Positions 42,589 through 55,084 are shown, numbered from the stretch's first letter. The stretch: DNA of 64,000 nucleotides from Dromiciops gliroides (GCF_019393635.1 NC_057861.1:741882732-741946731); one strand, 5' to 3'. Notes: generated from the sequence alone by a model not told the origin. Made by a program: numbers and translations.

Positions 42589-42879
42589 TGCTGAAAGGAA
42601 CAAGAAAGGATATTCAAGTCCTCCAGTCTCGACTATAATAAACTGCAGAAGGCCTCCTTCTGTACTATAGGGCCGCCATTTCTGCCTTGGCCTCAGGTCA
42701 GAGTGACCCGGAGAAGTGCCTTCCTCACGTCAGAGGGGATGCAGATGATGGAAGAGCTGAGTGTTTCCTCTATGGGTCAGACAGATCCTGAGAAGGTACT
42801 TTGGAGACCCCCGGATGCGGCTGCAGCTCTGCAGGCTGTCTCTTCTGCTGCATTAAGTGGGGGAAGGGGACAAACCCTT

Positions 42880-43068
42880 ACCAAGCACTTGCTCGGTACA
42901 AAGAGCATCTCTGATCCTCACAGCCACCTTGGGAGAAAGGTGCTATTATTACCACCATTTTACAGCTGAAGAAACCAAGGCAGATCGAGGTGACATGACT
43001 GCCTGAGGCCAGATTTGAACTCAGGTCTCACACGCAGAGCCCCATCCACTGAGCCACCCAGCTGCTTA
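42880..43068 (-). repeat. MIR-family SINE
   Basis: 'agcatctctgatcctcacag', 'attttacagctgaagaaacc' and 'gccagatttgaactcaggtc', with head 'tccactgagccacccagct'. Confidence 0.8.
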
Positions 43069-43069
43069 C

Positions 43070-44925
43070 AAAGAGAAAACCAACAAAACTGCAGCTTTCA
43101 TAGCTCTTGGCCAACACGGCTTCCATATTGGCTTCGTACGTCCACTCCCTGTCATTTCCCAAATGTGATTTTGTTTGACCCTGATATGACCCTTCAAACT
43201 GACAGGCAGATTCTCAGCCCTGAGGAGGACGCAAGAATGCCATGTGGTTTTCCCTGGACCACCAGTGATCCAGAGATGGGCTATCTGACATCTGTACCTC
43301 AATTTCCCCTTCTGTGAAACAGGAACAAAGCCTCCGGAGTCTGTCATAAGAGAATATTACTTGAGGATTCCATCACTCACTAAGCTAAAGATTCAGACCC
43401 TCACAATCAGTCCTCAGGACAGAGCTGAAATAAGCAGATCAATCAGTCTTGTTTTCTAGTTCCAGGTGAATTCGATAACCATTTCCCAAGCACTCATTAT
43501 GCACAAGGCAGAGGGATCAGAGACACCAAAGGGGAAACACACAGTCTCTGCTCTCAGAGAGCCTTGGGTCCAATGGAGGAAGGAGACATGGGCAACAGAA
43601 GAAGCTCCAGGGAGCTGTCCGATCTGGCTGGAATGGAATACAGAGTCCAAGAAAGGGGCCAGTGCCAAATTGAGTTGGAAGGCCTACCTGTGGGGGGCCT
43701 TAACGGCCAGGCTAAGAACTGGGAGCCACAGAAGGGATCTGAGGAGAGTGGGACGATGTTGGCAAACCATCGAAGGAGTGATTTGATTAGGAGGAGGATA
43801 GATGAATGACAGCCCAGGGAAGAAACAGTAGACTCCTGAACCAAGGCAGTGGCAGCAGATGGGAAGGAGGGCAGAGACACAAGCCAGGCCAGATAAGCTG
43901 AATGACAGACTAGCTTATTAACAAAACCACACGAGCCATTCTTGGCCCTTGCTGCTGCGATCCTGGGTCGTCGTTTTTTAGACAAACAGGCCACGGCTAA
44001 GCATTATTTATGAGTTCATCTACAACACTTTCTGGTATTTTATCACGGTGATCACTTCAGGGGTACAAAATATATGAAATTTTAATGACTTGCTTGTTGA
44101 CATCTGGTGCCGTGATGTTGTTACTCTACATTATCCCTTTGTACCCATCTGAAAAGCCTTTTCAAGCTCAAATGTTTAACCAGGGAAGAAAAGAAAAAAG
44201 ACAGCTCCCCTTAGGCTGGTGTTTGGCATGGAACAATTTCAGGGAGGAGATGAGCAGGGGTCAGAATGGAGAAAATTAGATGGTACCCTGGTTCCTTTTA
44301 AACAGGCACATGAGCAATACCCATATTTGAAAATGTAAGTCTACAAGGCCATTGCAAAGCTAAACATCAATGGTTTGAATTATCTGCCATCTTGAATTAT
44401 TCACAGTTCTGTTATTGGATATAACAGAGTCACGATACAGGCAACAAACGTGATTAGACCATTTAAGAAAGCTTCATCTTCCATTTTGTGTCCTACTCTA
44501 TAAGAATGACCCTGAGATCTCAAATGATCTCTCATCAGAACAATGGATTCTGGGGACCCCACCAATGCATGAAGCCAACTATGCCAAGGCACAGTCTGAT
44601 CTGAATCAAAGGGAGGAACGTACACCCCCAATATTCAATCAGCAGATCGTTATGAGGACTGATGTCAGCAACGATGCTCCAGAGTCTACACCCAGCAGAG
44701 GAAGCGAGAGCATTTACAGAAATCAATTTCCCCTTTGTGTATCTGTAGTGCAGTGTTGGAAGGAAATAAATCCTACTCTCCTAAGTGCTCACCACCCCCC
44801 ATCCAAAAATCAAGGAGACTTAAATGAAACAAACATTGAATAATTTACAAGTCCCATGTTCTTTCTCACTTGGACTTTAGAGCAGAGCATCTCCTCCCTT
44901 TTGTATCTGTAATTGTCGCTTAAAA
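43070..44925. other. Intron stretch, mostly unrecognised
   Basis: About 43480..43830 resembles an ancient mammalian repeat ('cccaagcactcattatgcac', 'ctctgctctcagagagcctt'). The rest is unique-looking and AT-rich. Confidence 0.4.
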
Positions 44926-44933
44926 ATGACGCT

Positions 44934-45572
44934 GGTGTGGGAAAATTGGAACACTAGAGCAATTTGGAATTATGCCCAAAGGGCGATAAAGCTGTGCATA
45001 TCCTTTGACCCAGCAATACCACTTTTGGGTCTTTTTCCCAAAGAGATCATGGAAGGGGGAAAGGGACCCACATATACAAAAATATTTATAGCTGCTCTTT
45101 ACATGGTGGCAAAGAATTGGAAGTTGAGGGGGTGCCCATCAATTGGGGAATGGCTGGACAAGTTGTGGTATATGAATACAATGGAATACTATTGTGCTGT
45201 AAGAAATGATGAGCAGGAGGAGTTCAGAGAAACCTGGAGGGTCTTGCGTGGGCTGATGATGAGTGAGATGAGCAGAACTAGAAGAACATTGTACACAGTA
45301 ACATCAACAATGAGTGCTGATCTACTGTGATGGACTATATTCTTCCCACCAATGCAATGGTACAGAAGGGTTCCAGGGAACTCGTGATGGAAGAGGATCT
45401 CCAAATCCAGGAAAAAAAAAAAAAGAACTGCGGAGTATAGATGCTAAATGAACCATACTATTTCTTTTGTTTTTGATGCTGTTTTTTTTTCCTATTTTGA
45501 GGTTTTCCATCATTGCTCTGATTGTTTTTCTCTTATAACATGACTAATGCAGAAATAGGATTAATGTTATTA

Positions 45573-45622
<50 letters not shown>

Positions 45623-45805
45623 CATATAACCTATATCAGATTACCTGCTGTCTAGGGGAGGGGGGAGGGAGGGAGAAAAATCTGAAATTGTAAAGCTTGT
45701 ATAAACAAAGGTTGAGAACTATCTTTACATGTAACGGAAAAAAAATAAAATACTTTATTAAAAATAAATAAATAAATGAATGAATGAATAAATGAATAAA
45801 TAAAT
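44934..45805 (+). mobile_element. LINE-1 3' part with open ORF2 C-terminus, 8-bp target repeat
   Basis: The frame 44926..45330 encodes SFDPAIPLLGLFPKE, KIFIAALYMVAKNW and LDKLWYMNTMEYYCAVRNDE. These match human L1 ORF2 YDPAIPLLGIYPKD, MFIAALSTIAKSW and MWYIYTMEYYSAIRKNE. The first Met codon lies in the flank. The 3' UTR follows, containing a (TA)n at 45583..45616, and the tail is (AAAT/GAAT)n. Target repeat atgacgct at 44926..44933 and 45806..45813. 5'-truncated and antisense to PXK. Confidence 0.9.
45583..45616 (+). repeat. (TA)17 microsatellite inside the LINE-1 3' UTR
   Basis: Pure TA run following a short (TG)n. Confidence 0.95.
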
Positions 45806-45826
45806 ATGACGCTTGGCTTTTCTTAC

Positions 45827-46013
45827 CGGTGTAATTGGCAGAATAGTTGTTGGGGTCCAAAAACTTCTTCACCAGTTCACAATTGGAGAGGATGTGATTT
45901 GTGGTGATTACATTGAGATAATTCTGGAGACCTTTCTGTCTTTCAGCTATGAACTCCCGATCCATGTTGCCGATCAATTTTTTGGGAGGAAGAGGTAGGC
46001 TTAGACCTGAAAT
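45827..46013 (-). CDS. PXK: PXK exon: PX domain core (PPKK loop and helices)
   Basis: 62 codons plus one base, starting ISGLSLPLPPKKLIGNMDRE and ending KKFLDPNNYSANYT. It includes the PX-domain proline-rich loop and the phosphoinositide-contacting basic residues. The acceptor is 'cccccaag'. A second AG seven bases in would break the frame and is not used. Donor 'gtaaga'. A LINE-1 copy ends 14 nt beyond the donor. Confidence 0.97.
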
Positions 46014-46496
46014 CTTGGGGGGAAAAAGAAACAAAAAAATATTATATCCTCAAACTTCCCCACCGACAAGTAACTGAATGTGGTGCCTCATCAATTTGAT
46101 ATGTTGTAGTGCCAGCCCCCGCTTTCCATAGATGAGGAACTGAGGCCCAGAGAGTGGAAATGACCAGTCCTGGGCAAATCTTGGGGTGTCCCTGAGGCAC
46201 ACTGAGATCTATTCTCTGGAAATCTTCATGTCTAATATTAGGATCAGGGAGGTTGTACAACCTTTTATTTCCTATTCAGATAACAGATATAAAGTGCTTT
46301 GCAAACCTTTGAAGTTCTATATCCATATACACTAGCTATTATTATTATTGATATTAGAATTATATGGCATATATCATATATAGTCTGTTATAATATATTA
46401 AGTATAATCTATTGTTTGATATTATTATAATTATTGATAATAATAATATCCTTTGACCTATTATTGGGAATATTCCCTAAGGAGTGTATTTTTAAA

Positions 46497-46643
46497 TTTT
46501 TAAAATTTTTTTGGTGGGGCAATGAGGGTTTAGTGACTTGCAGGGTCACACAGCCAGTGTCAAGTGTCTGAAGCCGCATTTGAACTCAGACCCTCCTGGA
46601 TCCAGGGCCGGTGCTTTATCTACTGCACCACCTAGCTGCCCCC
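46497..46643 (-). mobile_element. SINE with 17-bp target repeat
   Basis: Target repeats 'aggagtgtatttttaaa' (46480..46496) and 'aggagtatatttttaaa' (46644..46660) differ by one base. Sense to PXK, about 480 bases upstream of exon 45827..46013. Confidence 0.93.
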
Positions 46644-46784
46644 AGGAGTATATTTTTAAAAGTAGAGCTATCTAATTCAAAGATACATGTGACAATATTC
46701 TATAATTGCAAAAAAAAAAAAAATTAAATCCCAAGATCCAGAATACAATAAAGCTATCTAACATTACAAACGACTGAATAGGAC

Positions 46785-46945
46785 AGCTAGGTGGTACAGT
46801 GGATAGAGCAGCGGCCCTGAAGTCAGGAGGACCTGAGTTCAAATCCAGCCTCAGACACTTAACACTTACTAGCTGTGTGACCCTGGGCAAGTCACTTAAC
46901 TCCAATTGCCTAGCTAAAAAAAAAAAAACAAGAAGAAGAAGAAGA
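46785..46945 (+). mobile_element. Young SINE
   Basis: Head 'ggacagctaggtggtacagt', tail A13 then (GAA)n. The target repeat is not clear. Confidence 0.92.
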
Positions 46946-46949
46946 AGGT

Positions 46950-48000
46950 GGGGAGTTGGCTCCACAATCATGACCCATCACTGCATCACAGAGGCCCTAA
47001 GTCTTTCTGAGTCAGCTGTTTTCACAAAGCTGCTGTTATTGTATTAATGGTTCTCCTGCTTCTGCTCACCTCACTCTGTATCAGTTCATACAAGTCTTCC
47101 CAGGTGGTTTTTTTAAGGGAACAAAAAGAAAATAATGTGCAGAAAGGGAGACAAATGTAGCAATGTACTGACTACCACACCAAGCTTTATGTGGAGGGAG
47201 AGAGAGAGAGAGGACTTATGAGAGATGAAGCAATACTCAGAGAAACTATCCACCAGGCTATTATTGGCTATCAAAATCTCAGATGAATGGGCAAAGAAAA
47301 TGGGACCAGAAAGGAGGGGGCGGTAAATGAAGACGGTTGGTTTTTGCATGGTAAAGGAAAGTCTTTTAAGTTTAGTTACTTGAAACTATAAGCTTAATTG
47401 GTTTTATCACTGCATCCATTTCATAATACACTGTTTTACTTATCTGAAAAAAAGAAAGGTCCCTAAAAGGAAATTCAACAGCTCCCTGCCTCCCCCCAGG
47501 ATTCTGTGTCTCTAATCTTTACAAGGGTTTTTTTAAGCCTATAAAACAATGAGTCAGAAAAGCAATTCAGTGAGGAAAGTCACAATTCCCTATGGGCCCT
47601 TGTTTCTAGGAAGATGGTTAGTCCCAAATGGTACTAGCAGAAAGAGCCAAAAGGGGGAATGTCTGAAGAGAAGGGTGTGTATCTAAGATACCAGAAGGGA
47701 TGGGATACCTCCACATAGGCAAAGCAGGCTTAACTAGTTTTACTCAGAAATGTTTTTCAAACAATAAACATGCATGAAGATCTTGGCCCTGATAAAAGCC
47801 ACAACTGCCAATTCCAAACCTTCTGTCTTGACAATTCAATTATTTTTAAAATGCCAGAGGAGACACTCAACAGATGTTCTGTTTTTTTCTTTCCACAGAG
47901 CAGTTTGTTGTTAAGTAGGCCCATTTTCATTTCAGATCCTTTTTGTCACACATAAAAGTGGCCTTCCCTTGAGCGAGCTATCTCACCTAGCACTCATCTC
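46950..48000. other. Intron stretch without recognised features
   Basis: AT-rich unique-looking sequence with no named repeat. Confidence 0.4.
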
Positions 48001-48004
48001 TTGT

Positions 48005-48150
48005 CACCCACCCTTGGACCTACTATGTGTCAGGCACTGTGTTAAGCACTGGGGATACAAATAAGAAAAAGGAAGACAGTCCCTGCCCTCAGGGATCTTA
48101 CAATCCAACACACAAAAAGGATTCTGTGAAGGAGAGGGGGGCACCAAAAA
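48005..48150 (+). repeat. Ancient interspersed repeat
   Basis: 'cctactatgtgtcaggcact', 'taagcactggggatacaaat' and 'tgccctcagggatcttacaa' form a common ancient mammalian repeat whose class I cannot fix from memory. Confidence 0.5.
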
Positions 48151-48699
48151 GTACCCAGCATGAGGATGATGGCAGCGTTGAAACCAAGTGGAGTAGCTGG
48201 TGGCAGATGAAGCCATGGCCACACCCGTGGTCTTTCCATACTGCTGCTCACATGTTCAGGAACTCTGGATTCTCTTATCATAATCTGATGTCATTTCCCC
48301 TCTCTCTCTCTGCCTTGCTGCCCCAAACCCTCAGCCCTCCAGTTCTTTCCCAGGGCATCACCCCTACATTGGCTACACTCTCCTCCCTCCCCCATCTTGA
48401 CTCCTTGGTAAACTGGTTCTTCAACTCTACACCGGGTCTCCTTTGCAGTCTCTTTGTCCCTCACTGTGTCATTGATCTTGCCCTGCCAAGCCTCAGCTTT
48501 GGGTCCCTCCCACCATCTGCGGTCCTCCCTGCATCCCTCCCACACATGTGCACAAAGCTGGAGAAAATGATGAGTATTCTGCCTGGGTCCATTACAAATT
48601 TATGTTATACAACCTCAACTGGTCCCTCGTTGGCTCGAGGAAAACCTCTTACACCTCATTAACGAATGCACTATCCCAATGTTGCACAGGCATCTCCTG

Positions 48700-49560
48700 T
48701 GACCCCCTCCCTCACCTCTCCACTGAGAAACCTTCTTGGTGTTTTACTGAAAAAAACAGCTCATTTGCTGAGAGCTCCCTCCCCACCACTTCTCCTCGTC
48801 TCCGATGACCAGTTGTGGCCACAATCTCTGCCTCCACCTCCATCTCGTATGAGGAAGGGGCCCTTCCTTCCAGGGCACAGCCCTCTCCATGCACAACTGA
48901 TCTGGTCATCTCAAGCCAACTGCCCCCTCTATCATCCTCTTTTTTCACTTCTCATCCATTTCTCCATCCTCATCCCTGAAACCCACAAACACACCCATGT
49001 CTTCCCCATCCTCAAAAGGCCTTCACCTGATCCACCATCTCTGCTGGCAAGCCTCCATCCCACATCTCATCTCTCCTTCCCTTCTGTAGCCATCCCAATT
49101 GATTCTTTCACTCCCCTTCTTCTCACTTAACCCTATCATCTGGATTCTGACCTCATCATTCAACTGAAATGGCTCTCCCCAAAGCAGCCAGGTGGCACTG
49201 TAGTGGACAGAGCACTGGGCCTGGAGTCTGGAAGATCCATCTTCCTGAGTTCAAATCCAGCTTCAGACACTTACTAGCTGTGTGACCCTGGGCAAGTCCC
49301 TTAACCATTTGCCTCAGTTTCCTCATCTATAAAATGAGCTGGAGAAGGAAATGGCTAAACCCTTCCAGTGTCTCTGGATCCCCAAAAGGGATCACAAAGA
49401 GTCAGACATGATTCAACAAAAACAAAGTTACTAGCGATTTCTTGACTACCAAATCCAATGGCTTTTCCCAAACGTCATCCTTTCTAACCCCTCTGCAGCC
49501 TTTGATATTGTTAGTCAACTCTCTTGTCCTTGATTCTCTTCAGGTGGGATGGTAGCCAGC
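48700..49560 (+). mobile_element. L2 LINE relic split by a SINE
   Basis: 'cccatgtcttccccatcctc' (HVFPIL) and 'aaatccaatggcttttccca' with 'cctctgcagcctttgatatt' (SAAFDI) match the upstream part of the L2 reverse transcriptase. No frame remains intact. The left edge is vague. Confidence 0.7.
49185..49432 (+). mobile_element. Longer SINE with RTE-like tail inserted in L2
   Basis: 'gcagccaggtggcactgtag', core 'cctcatctataaaatgagct' and tail 'gggatcacaaagagtcagac'. Flanked by ccaaag and acaaag. Confidence 0.88.
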
Positions 49561-49649
49561 TAGTGGGAATGGAAGGGTCAGTAAGCTCCAATGACTTCCT
49601 ATCCTCCAGGATCAATAAAAAATTCTCTGGCATTTGAACCCTGGCCCCT

Positions 49650-50080
49650 CCCACCTTCCCTGTCGTCTTACCCCTCCCCCCCCCTCATCTGTGCCCCCCC
49701 ATTATACCACTGCACCAGCCCCCCTACCATCCCTCACACATGACACCTCGTGTCCTGAGGCCGCCCATTTTCTCTGGCCCTCCCCCATGCCTGGAATTTA
49801 TTCCCTCATTGTTGCCATCTCCCAGCTTCCCTGACTTCAAGTCTCAGCTAAAACCCCCTTCCCAACCTCCCTGAATTGCCAGTGCTTTCTCCCCACTGTT
49901 TCTCTCCATTTTATCCTTTATGTGACTTATTCGTTCATCACTGTTTACATGTGGTCTCCCATGACACTGTGAGCTCCTCGAGAGCAAAGACCGCCTTTGG
50001 CCTTCTCTTGTATCCCCTGCACTCAGCACGCTGCCTAGCCTACAGCAGGAGCTTTCAAAATGCTTACTGACAAATCTGGA
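49650..50080 (+). mobile_element. L2 3' region and terminus
   Basis: 'ctccctgaattgccagtgct', 'gtgagctcctcgagagcaaa' and 'tgcactcagcacgctgccta' are L2 3' strings. Confidence 0.65.
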
Positions 50081-51055
50081 CAGAGAAGAATTAGCTCACC
50101 GACTAGCAGGCTACCCGATCACTCTATTATTTCTGCGAATGGGGCACAGAGTGTAACATCAAGGGGGAAATGTTATTTGAAGATGCAGGTGGAGGGGAAG
50201 AGGGTCACATGAGGAGTCTGTGGGTGGTGATCATGATACAAATAAAGAAGAAAAGAAAAATAGGAGTCAATGAAACATGCACAAATGCAGCTGGGGGAGC
50301 CCTGTAAGCAGGGCAGGGGTGTTATTACTGCGTTTAATTTAATGTACATTTTCTTAAACCACAGGACCGAAGCCCACAACTCCACAATGGATCCTCTTTT
50401 TGGTTTTTATTTGTATACTGAAATGTGCATGTTTGATATGTAAGCAGATAACAGAAAAGACTCTTAAAGGTGGCAGCTGAGTTGTCAGATCTGAGATGAA
50501 TGGCTGGGTGCAGGGCAGAGCCCAGGCCTTGAGGGAAGGCCCCTCCCAGAAGGCAGCATTACTGTGACTGGGGGATGCTGGAGCAGGAAGTAAGGCACTG
50601 GTCAGGCCACTGAGAAAGCCACGTGCGAAAGGACACTCCAGGTCACTGGGAGGGAACAGGCATGGCTGAGCTTGCCGTGAGTTTGTGCCTTCGCCCCCTT
50701 CTTTGCCCTGAATTCACGCTTCCCTCCTTTCCAGGCCAGTGGTGGTGAGGGTGGTGGGGTGTGAATGTGTTTCAGGGACTGTCTCACTGGCTCTGGCTTG
50801 GAGGGCTCTGAGATCCAACCACGCTAATCCTTCACGGTTCATTTCACTCTAGGGAAACGCGTGGATCTTTGTAGACACTGCATCAGGCCTTGTCTGACAG
50901 TTTACAGGAACTGCAGCATTTATTCCCTGGAGGTTACAGTGATAGGGGAGAAAGAAAAAGAAAAGGGGGGAGGGGCTAGGAGCATTTAGATAAGTGACTT
51001 CACTGATTTCACTGGAGAGTAAACTTCCTTTACCAAATGCACATCGGGGGCTATT
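50081..51055. other. Intron stretch without recognised features
   Basis: Nothing recognised. Confidence 0.4.
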
Positions 51056-51059
51056 ATGT

Positions 51060-51225
51060 GAGATCATAGATCCAGAGCTGGTGTCATCTAACCCTCTCAT
51101 TTTACAGATGAGAAAACTGAGGCGCAGAGAGGTTAAGGGTCACATAGCCAGTAAGTGCTCGAGTCAGGATTTGAACCCAAGTCTTCCTGCTTCCAAGTAT
51201 AATGTCCTATCTAGCACATCACACT
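51060..51225 (-). repeat. MIR3 SINE
   Basis: 'tagatccagagctggtgtca', 'attttacagatgagaaaact', 'gaggttaagggtcaca' and 'ggatttgaacccaag'. Confidence 0.85.
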
Positions 51226-51361
51226 GCTCCTCAAGAAGAAACAGTGATATGGAAAAATTTGCATTTTGGCTTCTTTCTAAACTGTTTCTTTTTGGGGGGT
51301 TAGAATTCAGGAGGCTTGATTCTCTTTCGATCAGATCACCCTCCCAACTTCTAAAAGTTTC

Positions 51362-51502
51362 TCCCACCCCAGGGCAATGAGGGTTAAGTGACTTGCCCAG
51401 GGTCACACAGCTAGTAAGTGTCAAGTGTCTAAGGCTGAATTTGAACTCAGGTCCTCCTGAATCCAAGGCCGGTGCTTTATCCACTGTGTCACCTAGATGC
51501 CC
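51362..51502 (-). mobile_element. SINE
   Basis: Reverse copy flanked by ctaaaagtttc and ctaaaagcttg, a diverged target repeat. Confidence 0.9.
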
Positions 51503-52109
51503 CCTAAAAGCTTGACACCAACTGCAGAGTCTAAGGCTGGAGAGAAAAAAAGCCAATGCTTGCTAGCAGACTAATATATGGTGGACAAGACCACACAGTA
51601 CAGCCTGCTCTGGCACTGGCACTGGAGCCGGCTGCAAAGGCCTCAGAAAAGAATGAGGCCCCTCTCTGCCTTTCTTGAGAGACTTTCTCTAACATCCGGA
51701 GCTGCTTCCCTTTTCATGTCCTCTCCAAGGGAAAGAACCAGACATGAAAGCCCCCGGGGATCCCGCTGGGACTCCCTCACAATGGGAGCAGTAGGACAAT
51801 GCAGAGAGGAAAGGTAGCCCCGAACGAGGTGCCACACGCTTTCCAGCTGGCCTGAGGGAGTCCCAAACTGTGTGCTTCCTTCTCAAGGAACTGAGCCCCT
51901 TTATCTGAGGGGAACCCCCCCCCACCGGGCTGGGAGGGCTGTTCTTGCCCATAACCACTTCCAGCAAAACCAAGGGTTCTTACAAAATGATTCGCAAACT
52001 GTCTTCCAACAAATCCTTTCCTTATTCCCAAGAGCCTGCCCTTCATTTCTTCCCATTTCTATCGGAATGAGCAGCTTAGCTCTTAAGCCTGCACTGACAA
52101 AGTGAGAAG

Positions 52110-52440
52110 TGGAAGGGGGCCCCGAATCCTAGACCTGGAGCTGGAAGGGATCTTAGGAGCCATGCAATCCAACCCCTCCTTTTACAGGGAAGGAAACTGA
52201 GGCATGGAGAGGGTCCCATGACTTGTCTAAGGCCACAAAGGTAGTAATTGCAGAGCCAGGATTTAAATTCAGGCCTAGTGGCTCCAAGATCAGCAGTCTT
52301 TCTATAGCATCTCATGGCCTTTCTCCTTAGGGACAAGCGACTCCAGCGTTCCATTTTATAGATGAAGAAACTGAGGCCAACTGACGGACTCCCAGTGTCA
52401 CAGACCTCTTCAGCCGGATGAGGTATTTCTAGGTCCCTGC
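52110..52440 (-). repeat. MIR3 SINEs, one full and one partial
   Basis: 'agctggaagggatcttagga', 'ttttacagggaaggaaactg' and 'gacttgtctaaggccaca'; then a second 'attttatagatgaagaaact' at about 52353. Confidence 0.8.
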
Positions 52441-52444
52441 TCAA

Positions 52445-53575
52445 CACTGCATGTCACTGGGAGATACGGACCCAAGTTCCTAACTGCAGACATCCCTGAG
52501 TATTTTGGGGGGTGGGGAGAGGGAGTCTTTCTGTTTTGTACAGCACCCTCACCAAGTGGGTTTGCACCATGACACTTCCAACCTGCCCTACTCCCTCCCC
52601 ACTCCTACTTTCCAGATATCAACCAAAGAAAGGGAACACGTTGGAGGTTTGGAGTAAAGTGGCCCCTGGGGGACACAAGGCACCCTTCCTCACAGCGGGG
52701 TTCACAGGCTTCGAGCAACGACAGCTCACCTGGCGTAGCCCAAAGAGGGTGGATGATCCGCCCGAGGTCCGCCAAGGAGCCGCGTCTAGCTTTCAGAAAA
52801 GGCCCTTAATCTTCCACACGTCCTTTGGTGCTGAGAAGGACGCAGCTCTTCAGAGGCCTCCTCACAGCCCTCACTCCACAGAGGCCTCAGTTGTGGCTCC
52901 TCCACGAGAGTCCCCGGCTCAGCCCAGCCTCGACAAGCCAGGGTCTGTTTCTTTCTTCGGCTGTCTCAGGGCATCAGGAAGGATTAGAAATGAGAGCTTG
53001 TCTTCTTGCTACGTGCCTGTGTCTTGAAGTCTGCCTTTAAATGTGTGTTCTTGCAAGGTTGTAATTTCTTCTGTTTGTTTATTTGGATTCTGACAAGGCT
53101 CCTGCTGAAATATCTGGCTGTGTCCAGCCCAGAGAGTGCCAAAGCAAATACACACGTACATTTGTATTTGGAGTAAGCACGCGCTTTTCTGAGACCACAT
53201 TTTCTGAAGGGAAGATTACTTTGGAAAAAGGCCTCTTATCCTCTCTGATCTGGGGCTTGCAGGAAGCCAGCCTCTGGCTTCCAAAGGAAGGGCAGACAAG
53301 AAAGCAACCTCCATAGCTCTTCAATTTTCTAGACTGATGTTTTGTTTGGCGGCTGTCAGACCCCGCCTTCTCAACAAGGCCACTTACTTGGCTCTAGCTC
53401 TGCCTCAGGCCCTTGTCGATAAAACCACCCAAAGAGAGAAACTCATACAGGAACCTCCGAAATGCTCAGGACACTGCTAGAATTGCCCCATGGGCCCGGG
53501 CAGCAGGAAGAGCTCAGAGAGAAGCGGCAAATTGGTGCCCTGTTCACAGACACTGGATAGAGAATGTTGGCACAT
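52445..53575. other. Intron stretch without recognised features
   Basis: A 171-codon frame at + 52512..53027 runs antisense to PXK and has no motif I recognise. Confidence 0.4.
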
Positions 53576-53590
53576 GCCTCTTCTTGTGTT

Positions 53591-53761
53591 TTCTTTTTTT
53601 GGTTGTTGCTGTTGTTGTTGTTGTTGTTGAGGCAATTGGGGTTAAGTGACTTGCCCAAGGTCACACAGCTAGTAAGTGTTAAGTGTCTGAGACCAGATTT
53701 GAACTCAGGTCCTTCTGAATCCAGGGCTGGTGCTCTATCCACTGAGCCACCTAGCTGCCCC
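53591..53761 (-). mobile_element. Young SINE with 15-bp target repeat
   Basis: Target repeat gcctcttcttgtgtt at 53576..53590 and 53762..53776. Tail contains (TTG)n. Confidence 0.95.
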
Positions 53762-53776
53762 GCCTCTTCTTGTGTT

Positions 53777-54884
53777 AAAATGAAATGCTTCAGGGAAGAG
53801 AATTCGATCTTTGTCAATATTCCATCTAGAGACTTACAGCGAGAAAGGCATCAAAAGGACGAGTGGATCTATAAACGGCGCGGTTGAGATGCAAAGGACA
53901 ACGTGTGTACGTTCCTCACGTTTGGGGAACTCACTGTGGTATTTTGAGAGGTTAGGTCAATAGAATGCAGCTTTGAGTGCATGAAACATCAGCCTCCCTG
54001 CTGCACAGACTGTAGGCACCTCCGCCCCGTCTTCGTAAGGGCTGTTTAAATATTTGTCTCTGTACACCCAACGCACCGGGCCTGGCCCGTAATGGACACT
54101 CACTCAATGCCTGACTGTTGAATGTTGCTGACTATTGCCCCCAGTAGTTTCCGTGGTACTTTCTGTACCTGAAGCTACCCCTGTCTTTGTAGCAACAGCT
54201 CCCCCCAACCCTGCCCACCCTGTGTGGGCCTTGAGGGCCCCTCATTTCCCATCCCAAACCATTAACAAGTCCACAGGTTCCTTCTCTCAGTAAGAGTCAA
54301 GGCAAACCAAGATCCCAATGCAAGCCAGGGAATTTTCTGAAATCCAGAACACTACATTCTGAGCCGATCTGTCGCCGGCTGGCCCACCAAGGGGCTCCTT
54401 CGGCCGGGCAGAGGCTTAATGGGTTACCGTTAGCCATCAGCAAAGATGAGCTCATACTCTCCCTTTGTACCCCTAGCACCGTGCACAGTGCCTAGCACCG
54501 AACAGGAGTCAGATAAATGTTTGCAGACGGATTGATTCTCATCCTTGGCTAGAACTAGGGGAAGAAAGCCTGCATCTCAGTACTGTTTCCAGCCTTTAAT
54601 TTCAAGGAAGGAAGGAGAGCTACCATCTAAGAGGCCAAACAGTCACAGATAAACACAGTTGGTCAGTGTCTGCTGGCTCAACAGCGACAGGCTAAATTCA
54701 GACATCTGACAGAAATAGCTGGCCATTTATTTGTGAGAGTGGAATGCGGGGGGCTGCACGGCCTCGCCTGTAGTGGGTCTCTGTCTCCTGCACTAGAGAT
54801 CGGGTGATTTCTTGGTTTGCGTTATGACTATTCATCTCCCACCCCCACCCCCAACCAAGCACATTGGTTTTTCTCAACACTCAC
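53777..54884. other. Intron stretch with one L2 terminus
   Basis: About 54460..54535 ('gtgcctagcaccgaacagga', 'cagataaatgtttgcaga') resembles an L2 3' end. Otherwise nothing recognised. Confidence 0.45.
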
Positions 54885-54932
54885 CTGCAAACTGCTGTTG
54901 AGTGAGTCAAAGTCACTGTATCTTCTCACAAT
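54885..54932 (-). CDS. PXK: PXK exon: PX domain RRY motif
   Basis: 16 codons, IVRRYSDFDSLNSSLQ, containing the RRYSDF signature of PX domains whose Arg binds the 3-phosphate of PtdIns3P. Phase 0 on both sides, acceptor 'cctgcag', donor 'gtgagt'. Confidence 0.97.
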
Positions 54933-55084
54933 CTGCAGGGGACGAGAACATGGTATTTTGACTCAGCAGACACAAACCACCTCTCTCTAGGTCCACAGGA
55001 AAATGGAATCATTTGACACACTTGTTGAGCATCTACTATGGACAGAGCACTGCACTGTGCACCTTGAGGAACATTTTTGGGTCA

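Noticed and set aside
45951-46009. Alternative acceptor 'tttcag' seven bases into the PX-core exon
   Set aside because: Would shift the frame relative to the previous exon (phase 0). Using 'cccccaag' restores ISGLSLPLPP, as in human IAGLSLPLPP.
52512-53027. 171-codon frame on +
   Set aside because: Antisense to PXK with no recognisable domain; no splice or poly(A) context looked convincing.
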